Positions 56,857 to 64,000 of a DNA stretch of 64,000 nt are shown one piece after another. The DNA comes from CAVTYH01 sp963773875 (GTDB lineage: Bacteria > Planctomycetota > Planctomycetia > Pirellulales > JADZDJ01), in NCBI GenBank assembly GCA_963773875.1, contig CAVZCV010000019.1, positions 186,001 through 250,000 of the forward strand. Reading direction: 5' to 3'. The notes beneath the pieces are model-generated. The model did no database searches. It worked only from the letters and a program-made list of their open reading frames with translations, and had not been told where the DNA came from. Position 1 is the first letter of the stretch, and each line of letters opens with the position of its first letter. A program made the position numbers and the translations under genes.

Positions 56857-58973
56857 ACGAACTTTCCAATACCTTTCGTCCTTCGCTGCCGCCGAAAACG
56901 CCCGCGGAGTTGCTGGCCACACCGGTGCAATTTTTGAAAGGCGTTGGACCTGACCGCGCGAAGTTGCTGGAGCGAATTGGCCTGCGCACCGCCGCCGATG
57001 TGCTTTTCAACTTCCCGCGCGATTATCAGGATCTCACCGATTTGCGTACTATCGATAAACTCGAGGAGAATCTGCTGCAAAGCGTGCGCGGTTCTGTGGA
57101 GGAAGTCGATATCCGCAACACAGGCATGGGCCGCTCGATTGTTGGCGTGCTCGTGCGCGAAGGTCCGCGGTATTTGCGGGCCATCTGGTTCAACATGCCA
57201 TTCATGGCCGACAAATTCCGCCGTGGTCAGGAGGTATTGCTGTCTGGCAAATCGCGACTTAAGGGCGGACGCTGGGAGATGGGCCATCCGCGCGTGCAGT
57301 GGATCGACTCCGAGGACGCGGAGCAAACCGCGGGTTCATTGCTGCCCGTGTACTCGCTCACCGACGGACTCAAGCAGGCGGCAATGCGAAACGTCGCGCG
57401 GCAAACCATCGATGCCTACGTCGAACTAGTGGATGAATCATTTCCAGAAGCTTATTTGGCCGCGCACAAGCTTTCGCCCATCGCGCAGGCCGTGCGCGAA
57501 ATTCACTTTCCAACGAGCAAGGAGAACTTGCAAGCGGCGCGGCGACGGTTCATCTACCAAGAAATGTTGATTCTGCAGCTAGGCATGGCGCTCCGCCGCA
57601 ATGTGCAGGAAACTCGCAAGCAAGCGCCACCGCTGGAGACATCGGCAAAAATCGATGCCCGAATTACTCGGCTGTTTCCATTTGAATTGACGGCTGGACA
57701 ACGGCAGGCGATCGATGAGATTATCGCCGACATGGCTCGACAGATTCCGATGAACCGTCTGCTTCAAGGCGATGTCGGCTGTGGCAAGACCGTTGTTGCT
57801 GTATATGCGATGCTGCTGGCTGTCGCTCACGGATCCCAAGCGGCGCTGATGGCGCCGACGGAAGTTCTCGCGCGGCAACATTTGCGGACGCTGACGAAAT
57901 TCTTAGAAAAGAGCCGTGTGCGCATTGCGCTTTTGAGCGGCAGTTTGGCGACTCGAGAGCGCGAAGAAACACAAAGAAAACTGGCCACGGGCGAGATCGA
58001 TTTACTCATCGGCACACAGGCCATTGTGTATGGCGAAGCGCAATTCAAAAAATTGGGCCTGGTCGTGATCGACGAGCAGCACCGCTTTGGCGTACGTCAA
58101 CGGGCAACATTAAAACAAGCGGCGGCCGATCCACACTATCTCGTGATGACCGCTACGCCAATTCCGCGCACCGTGGCCATGACGCTCTACGGCGATTTGG
58201 ATGTTTCGATCATTGCGGAAAGCCCGCCGGGCCGGCAACCGGTTCACACGTATCTCGCGGAGCCGGAAAATCGCGAGAATTGGTGGGATTTTTATCGCCG
58301 CCATTTGCGCGAAGGACGGCAAGGCTACGTGATTGTGCCGCTGATCGAAGAATCGGAACATGTCGACACCGCGAATCTTGAAGCGACTTTCGAAGAGCTG
58401 GCGCATGGCGAACTGGATGCATTCCGCTTGGGATTGGTGCATGGTCGAATGGATGCCGAAGAAAAGGACGCCGCGCTGAACGAGTTCGCGGCCGGCCACA
58501 CGCAAGTGCTTGTTGCCACGAGCGTCGTGGAAGTGGGCATCGACGTGCCCAATGCAACATTGATGACCATTTTGGGCGCCGATCGATTCGGCCTGGCTCA
58601 GCTGCATCAGATGCGCGGGCGCGTTTGCCGAGGCAAATTCCCCGGCTACTGCTGCCTGTTGGCCGATGATCCGACCGACGAAGCCCAAGAGCGGTTGAAT
58701 GCATTGGTGCAGACTACGGACGGATTCAAACTCGCAGAAATCGATTTCCAACTTCGCGGGCCGGGTGATTTGCTGGGCACCCGCCAACATGGTTTGCCAC
58801 CGTTTCGGGTCGCCGATCTTGTGCGCGATTCCGCCGTGGTCGCTGAAGCGCGAGAAGATGCACGCGTGTTGATCGACGCGGATCCTGGCCTGGCAAAGCC
58901 CGATCACGCGCGGCTACGGCGACTCGTGATTTCGCGCTACGGAAAAGCGCTTGATTTGGGAGATGTTGGTTAA
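56853..58973 (+). CDS. recG: ATP-dependent DNA helicase RecG
   Basis: RecG remodels stalled replication forks and Holliday junctions. The 706-aa protein has the wedge domain (FLKGVGPDRAKLLERIGLRT, then LFNFPRDYQDL), Walker A GDVGCGKTVVAVYAML, DEQH box, MTATPIPRT (motif III), and the C-terminal helicase lobe with QLHQMRGRVCRG and the TRG-like region. ATG 56853 follows no strong ribosome-binding site. The gene starts inside the overlap with the small ORF. Confidence 0.97.
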   Translation: MNELSNTFRPSLPPKTPAELLATPVQFLKGVGPDRAKLLERIGLRTAADVLFNFPRDYQDLTDLRTIDKLEENLLQSVRGSVEEVDIRNTGMGRSIVGVLVREGPRYLRAIWFNMPFMADKFRRGQEVLLSGKSRLKGGRWEMGHPRVQWIDSEDAEQTAGSLLPVYSLTDGLKQAAMRNVARQTIDAYVELVDESFPEAYLAAHKLSPIAQAVREIHFPTSKENLQAARRRFIYQEMLILQLGMALRRNVQETRKQAPPLETSAKIDARITRLFPFELTAGQRQAIDEIIADMARQIPMNRLLQGDVGCGKTVVAVYAMLLAVAHGSQAALMAPTEVLARQHLRTLTKFLEKSRVRIALLSGSLATREREETQRKLATGEIDLLIGTQAIVYGEAQFKKLGLVVIDEQHRFGVRQRATLKQAAADPHYLVMTATPIPRTVAMTLYGDLDVSIIAESPPGRQPVHTYLAEPENRENWWDFYRRHLREGRQGYVIVPLIEESEHVDTANLEATFEELAHGELDAFRLGLVHGRMDAEEKDAALNEFAAGHTQVLVATSVVEVGIDVPNATLMTILGADRFGLAQLHQMRGRVCRGKFPGYCCLLADDPTDEAQERLNALVQTTDGFKLAEIDFQLRGPGDLLGTRQHGLPPFRVADLVRDSAVVAEAREDARVLIDADPGLAKPDHARLRRLVISRYGKALDLGDVG

Positions 58974-59086
58974 ATGCAACGCGCTTTTTACTCACTTCCG
59001 GGCCGATTTGACCTATTTGGGGGGGCAAGCTAAATTTCCTGAGAATCGTTACAAAACTCAAGTCACCCGTGCGGAGCACCGGTCCC

Positions 59087-59365
59087 ATGATCGGCGCAAT
59101 TCTTGCCATTGCCACGAAGCACGCCATCTTATGGGCAACGCTCGTGGTGCTCATCGGCGTGAGCCTGATCGCGATTGTCAGCCCGCGAAGGTTCGCCATG
59201 CTTGCCACTCGCAGCGGACGTTGGGTCGACACAAACAAAATCGTGGAAGTGTTCGACAAACGGATCGATATCGATCAATACGTACTGCCTTTCAGCAGGC
59301 TGTTGGGCATCGCGGTGTTGGCATCGCTAGCCGTACTCTCTTATGTGCTGGTGCATTACAGCTAA
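59087..59365 (+). CDS. Small two-segment membrane protein
   Basis: 92 aa with two hydrophobic segments: ILWATLVVLIGVSLIAIVSP and LLGIAVLASLAVLSYVLVHY. No family recognised. ATG 59087 was preferred to the longer start at 59069, which begins GTG. It lies downstream of recG in the same direction. Confidence 0.5.
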   Translation: MIGAILAIATKHAILWATLVVLIGVSLIAIVSPRRFAMLATRSGRWVDTNKIVEVFDKRIDIDQYVLPFSRLLGIAVLASLAVLSYVLVHYS

Positions 59366-59379
59366 CCGACAAACAATTG

Positions 59380-60787
59380 TCATGGTTTGGCCGCGGGCGG
59401 CTGGAATTCTTCCAAGCCGTAGCTGGCGATAAACTTATTGAGCTCTGGCGTCGGTCGTCGGGACTGTTCATACAGCACGAGCGCGTTACGAAAGCGACCA
59501 AGATTGAGATAAGTCTGGAAGTCTTTGGGAATTGGCGCACCGAGGTCGCCGAATTCGGAACGGCCTTCACGAAATTTTCCCAACGCTGGCGAACCGGGAA
59601 GCTTGTCGATCCACTGCGGATCGCTGACGGGACCGGTGGCAAGCTCGGCGAGCAATTTTCGCTGCTCAGGACTGATAAGCTCCGTGCGGGCGACCATCAC
59701 GCGCTTGATCTCTGCTTCCCGCGAAATGTTCAGTGGTAAAAAGTGATCGGTCCACTCGCGGGGCACGACGTAAAACAACCGCAAACCGCCAGCAGCAAAG
59801 TACGATTTCTGCCACGTTTGCAACATGGCCGTGGCTTCTTCATCGAACAGACCTTCGCTCATCAACGCGGCATGTATTTCCTGCTGCAGCTTGGCAAGAT
59901 TCTGCGGGTTGTGTTCTGCCTCTGTGAAGCTCGATTTCACGACTGCAGTCGGCTCTTGCGGCGAATTGCTGAGAAGTTTGATCGGTTTCAAAGTGCGGTA
60001 GGCGACTGAGCCCTCGCTCCGAATATCGACGAGCCAAAGATGATGGATTGATGGCAGATCGCCCGACGGCACAACATCGCCAATATTCGCTTTCAGCGTC
60101 AGCTCTTGTCGGTTCTGGTCGCTCGCAACCGACAGGGGCGAAGCGATGTTGCCGACGCCGCGGTAGAACAGATACTTCTCGGATTCATTGTTGCTTGTCC
60201 TCACGCGAGAAGCGTGAACATTTCTCGGCGTGAGCCAAACAGCTTCCTCCGTTTCCGGAATTTGTCCGGCTGCGCCGACTTGCAAGTTCGTCCAGGTGAG
60301 GCGGCCGATGGTGCTGGCGTCGATCGGCCCGAAGTTGAAACTGTTCTGCTTGAGGCCCGGGGCATCGGGCGTAGCTTGCGGATAGAACTGCGTGAGCCAG
60401 CCGCCATGGAATTGCACATCGACATCCGCAGTCATGGGCGGTGCGCTGCGACTTCGGCGGATAAAAATAGATGACCGGAGTCTCCAGTCGCAAAGTGACA
60501 AATGGATGCCGCGGCGGAGCGCCTTTCATTCGCGGCCAACCTGCCGAATGCTGTTTGCCGAGCACCCACGAGTTCAATTCATGCACGAATTTTGGCAGCG
60601 GTTCGTCATCCACGTTGAAGCCGCCGAGCTGCTGACCTTTTTCGTCCTGAAGCGACGTGAAAGTGCCCCATTCGTGAACGACCAGCTTGTCGGCCTGGCC
60701 GGCGATATTCTCCGCAGCGATCGAGTTCGCGGTGCAAATTGCAATCAGGAGGAGCGAATTGGCGACGTACAAAATCGAGCGAGTCAT
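59380..60787 (-). CDS. VHEWGTF-type exported protein, frameshifted
   Basis: A signal peptide (MTRSILYVANSLLLIAICTA) is preceded by GGAGGA. The conserved KLVVHEWGTFTSLQDEKGQQ block follows at about residue 37; proteins with this VHEWGTFTS motif are found in planctomycetes and related groups but, as far as I know, have no assigned function. The frame changes near 60448 (VIYFYPPKS then SAPPMTADVDVQFHGGW). An extra base accounts for it; restored length is 468 aa. It is divergent from LysR by 146 bases. Confidence 0.75.
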
Positions 60788-60933
60788 AACGATCCTCCAG
60801 GGTTTTGGTTGCCGTGCGACGGGGGTGTGCCGCGAGGACTTCTTCAACAACCATTGAAGGCATTGGAAATTGCCCGATCACGTTGTTTATGATGAAGGTC
60901 ATCAACTTTTTGGTTGTATATGGCGCAAAGCTC

Positions 60934-61845
60934 ATGAACGACGGCAGCGATTTATCGACCGATCAAGTGGCGGCGATGGTTGAATTAGCTCGACATGGCA
61001 GCCTGCGGCGTGCCGCGGAGGCGCTGCACATTTCTGAACAAGGTGTGCGAAATCGGCTGATCGCATTGGAACGCCGCTTAGGCGCCGAATTGTATTACAA
61101 ACGCCGCGGTGTGCGACGCTCGACGCCACTGACTCCGCAAGGCAAACAGTTTCTGCCACACGCGATGGCATTTTTGGAACGTGCGAGGGAGTTATGCGAA
61201 TTATTCGCCGGGGCCGATGCAACTCGCGAAGTACATGTCGCGGCCAGCCAGTATCTGATTCTTTACGGGCTCGTGCGGATCATTCATCAATTTCATACCA
61301 CGGCGCCGCAAATTCGAATTCGGCTCAGTACGCGTACTGAACAGGAAGTTGAGCGGGCATTACTGGAAGATCCGGATGTCGCATTGGGTATTGCCGCGCC
61401 ACATGAGCCTTCGCACGAGCTGGATTATTTGCATCTGTTTTCGATGAACTGGAGCCTCGTCACACCGCCGCGGCATCCGCTAATGAAGAAGCGGCGCATT
61501 ACGCTGGACGACCTCGTCGAAGAACCACTAATTTTTTTTGAGCGGCGTTCGACCGGTCGACAGCATGTGATCGATGCGTTCCACAAGAGAGGGTTATCGC
61601 CGCGCGTGGAACTGGAAACGACGACGACGGAAATTATTATCCGCATGGTCGAAGCGGGCCTGGGCATTTCGATCGTGCCGCTCATGCCCAGCGGCATTGT
61701 GACACGAGGCCGCAAAGTGGAATCGCGATCGCTGGGCGATCAAATTCGACCAATCGATTCGGGAATTCTCACACGACGCGGCGAAAAACTCTCTGCGGCA
61801 GCGCAGCAATTCGTGGACTATGTGCGAGAGAATTGGCCAGGATGA
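60934..61845 (+). CDS. LysR-type transcriptional regulator
   Basis: 303 aa, with N-terminal helix-turn-helix (MVELARHGSLRRAAEALHIS, GVRNRLIALERRLGAELYYK) and a periplasmic-binding-like effector domain ending with RMVEAGLGISIVPLMPS. LysR proteins usually regulate a divergent neighbour; here the VHEWGTF gene is divergent and mqnE is convergent. Effector unknown. ATG 60934 gives the usual length; the 60892 ATG is possible. Confidence 0.93.
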   Translation: MNDGSDLSTDQVAAMVELARHGSLRRAAEALHISEQGVRNRLIALERRLGAELYYKRRGVRRSTPLTPQGKQFLPHAMAFLERARELCELFAGADATREVHVAASQYLILYGLVRIIHQFHTTAPQIRIRLSTRTEQEVERALLEDPDVALGIAAPHEPSHELDYLHLFSMNWSLVTPPRHPLMKKRRITLDDLVEEPLIFFERRSTGRQHVIDAFHKRGLSPRVELETTTTEIIIRMVEAGLGISIVPLMPSGIVTRGRKVESRSLGDQIRPIDSGILTRRGEKLSAAAQQFVDYVRENWPG

Positions 61846-61848
61846 TGG

Positions 61849-62986
61849 CTAGCGAGCCGCAAGAATCGATTCGCCGGTGCACCACTGGCTGCCATCACGC
61901 TCGATGCGGTGATACAGAGTATCGCGTTCCACCGGTTCGCGGCCGGCTTCGACAATCAGTCGGCGAATTTGTTCGACCGATAAAACCTCCGGCGTCGTGG
62001 CGCCGGCATCGTGGTAAATGAGTTCATGCCGCACCGTGCCATCCAAATCATCGGCGCCGTACGAGAGCGCCGTTTGCGCGGTGCCCAGCCCAAGCATGAT
62101 CCAATAGGCTTTGATGTGATCAAAATTGTCGAGCAAGAGCCGGCTGACAGCCATCACGCGCAAATCGACCAGTGCTGACGGCTTTTTGAGGTAGGCGAGC
62201 TTGGTGTTCTCCGGATGGAACGCCAGCGGAATGAACGTCTGGAAACCGCCAGTTTCATCTTGCAGTTCGCGCAACCGTAGCAAGTGATCGACGCGGTGGA
62301 ATGAATTTTCCAAATGGCCGTACAACATGGTCGCATTCGTGCGCAAACCCAACTCGTGGGCTGTGCGATGAATATCGAGCCAGTTTCGCGCGTCGGCTTT
62401 GTGTTCGCAAATGCGATCGCGCACTTCGGGATGAAAAATTTCTGCGCCGCCGCCCGGCAGGCTCCCGAGGCCAGCATCTTTCAATTCGATCAACACCTCG
62501 CGCACGCTCCGTTTCGTGAGGTGTGTGAACCAATTGATTTCGACCGCCGTCCAGCCTTTCAGATGCAGTTGCGGGTAATTGTCGTGCAGCAATCGAATGA
62601 GATTCAAATACCAATCGAACTTCATCTGATGATGGAGCCCCCCGACAATGTGCATCTCTGTGCACCCGGCGTCAACCGCTTCCTGGCCGCGGGCGAGAAT
62701 TTGCTCGTCGCTCATCAGGTAACCCTGCGGATCGCGCAGATCAGCGCGGAACGCACAGAAAATGCAGCGATACACGCAGACATTCGTCGGATTCAGGTGA
62801 GTGTTGATGTTGTAGTACGCACAGTTGCCGTTCTTTCGCTCGCGCACGAAATTCGCAAGCTCGCCGAGGTCGTTCAGACTCACATCTGGCGAAAACAGCA
62901 AAAGGCCGTCGTCAAAATCGAGCCGCTCACCGGCTGCAACTTTGGCGCAGGATTTCCGACAATTGCGAGCGTTCAAGTTGCGTCAT
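61849..62986 (-). CDS. mqnE: Aminofutalosine synthase MqnE, frameshifted near N terminus
   Basis: MqnE is a radical-SAM enzyme of the futalosine menaquinone pathway that makes aminofutalosine from a chorismate-derived substrate (with SAM). The cluster motif is CVYRCIFCAF (CxxxCxxC), with GGLHHQMKFDWYL, GGGAEIF and LGLGTAQTALSYGADDLDGT. The true start is probably ATG 62986, right after the mqnP stop (TAAATG), reading MTQLERSQLSEILRK before VAAGERLDFDDGLLLF; one extra base near 62945 shifts the frame. Restored length is 378 aa. It converges on the LysR gene. Confidence 0.92.
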
Positions 62987-63997
62987 TTACCACCACAAAT
63001 CGATCGCACCGATAAGGAGCAGCCCAATGCTCACGACGGCATTGACGTTAAAAAATGCCGTGTTCACCCGGGCCAAATCGTTCGGCTTCACGATCCAATG
63101 TTCATAAACCAAAAGGCTGGCAATCGCCGCTACGCCGATCCACCATACCGAATCAAATACAGGATAAACCAGCGGCACCATGGCGAGAAGAACCACCATT
63201 CCCAAGTGGCAAGTCGCCGCGATGTCGAGCCCCGCTTTCACACCAAAACGGGCGGGAATGCTGTATAGCCGTTGATTTCGATCGAATTCCGCATCCTGAC
63301 AGGCATAAATGATGTCGAATCCCGCGACCCACAGCATCACGGCCCCGCCTAATACAAGAACCGGCAATAGATCGCGCGGGTTAACTAGGACGATTTGGCC
63401 GCGGATGGCAATCCAGGATGAAATTGGCGCCAGTCCAAGCGCGGCGCCGAGCCAAAAATGTGCGAGCGATGTAAATCGTTTGGCATAGCTGTAACCGAGC
63501 AAAAACAGCAGCATCGGGACGGACAAGGCCAGCGGCAGCCAGTTCGGAAGGAACATCAGATTAGCTGCAATGAACGCCGCACTGCTCATGGACGCGAACA
63601 TTTGCACGCCGCCGACGGAAAGAATTCCCGCCGGCAAATGTCGCTTTGCAGTTCGCGGATTGAGCGCATCAATTCTTCGATCGGCCAATCGATTGAACGA
63701 CATTGCGGCACTTCGGCCGGCTACCATGCAGAACAAGATGCCGACGAGTTCTTGCCAACGAAACACTGTTGGAGTCGAGAGCCACCATCCTTCATACATG
63801 GTATGAGGATTTCGCGGGATCTCGCCGGACTGAACGAAAGTTGGATAGTTCGTCAAATCAGCCGATTTTCGATCATATTCAACAAATGCATAGTTAGATC
63901 GCCACGCCATCAGGGCCGCTAAGAGCGCAAACGGCAGCGCAAACAGCGTGTGGCTGAAGCGGATCAGTTCCAGTAAATGTCGAATGCGAGTGAGCAT
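62987..63997 (-). CDS. mqnP: UbiA-family prenyltransferase MqnP
   Basis: MqnP attaches the prenyl chain in the futalosine menaquinone pathway. 336 aa, polytopic, with both Asp-rich motifs: NRLADRRIDALNPRTAKRHL and DIIYACQDAEFDRNQRL. The first loop between membrane segments 1 and 2 carries an extra 45 residues (about 34-79) beyond the compact form of related enzymes. TAA is directly followed by the mqnE ATG, so the two form an operon. The ATG at 63997 is 3 bases from the window end. Confidence 0.9.
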   Translation of the reverse strand: MLTRIRHLLELIRFSHTLFALPFALLAALMAWRSNYAFVEYDRKSADLTNYPTFVQSGEIPRNPHTMYEGWWLSTPTVFRWQELVGILFCMVAGRSAAMSFNRLADRRIDALNPRTAKRHLPAGILSVGGVQMFASMSSAAFIAANLMFLPNWLPLALSVPMLLFLLGYSYAKRFTSLAHFWLGAALGLAPISSWIAIRGQIVLVNPRDLLPVLVLGGAVMLWVAGFDIIYACQDAEFDRNQRLYSIPARFGVKAGLDIAATCHLGMVVLLAMVPLVYPVFDSVWWIGVAAIASLLVYEHWIVKPNDLARVNTAFFNVNAVVSIGLLLIGAIDLWW

Positions 63998-64000
63998 TTT

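Noticed and set aside
1346..62986. Programmed frameshifting as the cause of the 13 broken genes
   Set aside because: The genes are unrelated, the sites share no slippery heptamer plus structure, and families such as LeuC and MqnE are not known to use it.
1..64000. CRISPR arrays, insertion sequences, phage genes, integrases
   Set aside because: I looked for regularly spaced repeats, transposase or integrase motifs and terminal inverted repeats and saw none.

Overview
The window looks like a piece of a planctomycete chromosome, most probably Pirellulales-like. The evidence is the gene content: a DUF1559 prepilin-like protein, SHD1-domain secreted proteins, a PSP1-family protein with a Cys-rich tail, two CsrA paralogues, a PEP-CTERM protein, a DUF11-repeat protein, a membrane-anchored Ser/Thr kinase, a Cys-rich exported protein and the futalosine menaquinone genes. 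Base composition is moderately GC-rich and even. I see no phage, insertion sequence, integrase, CRISPR array, tRNA or rRNA.

Layout. 0.3-9.4 kb is mixed housekeeping: a TraB/GumN-like protein, a sugar-phosphate isomerase-like protein, ArfB, a long acyl-CoA dehydrogenase, a Cys-rich exported protein, a UVR-motif protein, and two csrA genes flanking a lipoprotein alpha/beta hydrolase. 9.8-14.9 kb holds a degenerate Nudix protein, a sugar-nucleotide epimerase, a small unknown, a Ser/Thr kinase and a fatty-acid desaturase. 15.5-24.2 kb holds leuC-leuD coupled to a secreted beta-propeller protein, a TPR protein, a PSP1 protein, bioB, a DUF11 protein and a PEP-CTERM protein. 24.7-41.6 kb is one long minus-strand cluster for a type IV pilus / type II secretion-like machine. 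In order of transcription it reads GspI-like, GspJ/PilW-like, PilX-like, a small protein, GspH-like, PilM, PilN, PilO, GspB/PilP-like, secretin, TPR protein, histidine kinase, response regulator, STAS protein, GspE/PilB, GspF/PilC. 41.8-50.2 kb carries three large repeat-rich propeller-like proteins (two with SHD1 domains, one with a zinc ribbon and membrane segments) and a HupE gene. 50.3-64 kb holds nadC, a ComEA-like protein, DUF1559, a TolC-like helical protein, DJ-1/PfpI, SDR, recG, a conserved VHEWGTF protein, LysR, mqnE and mqnP.

The most important technical point is that 13 otherwise well-conserved genes are each broken by one small indel, roughly one per 5 kb, usually at a short homopolymer or dinucleotide run. 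Restoring the frame gives normal-length family members (LeuC 469 aa, isomerase 268 aa, PfpI 200 aa). I therefore treat them as one gene each and suspect sequencing or assembly error rather than mass gene decay.

Biologically, the most interesting element is the pilus/secretion operon with a built-in histidine kinase-response regulator-STAS module between the secretin/TPR genes and the motor ATPase gene. Next are the neighbouring SHD1/propeller protein set, a family of short degenerate tandem repeats at gene edges and in prepilin leaders, and two long-loop intrinsic-terminator-like elements.
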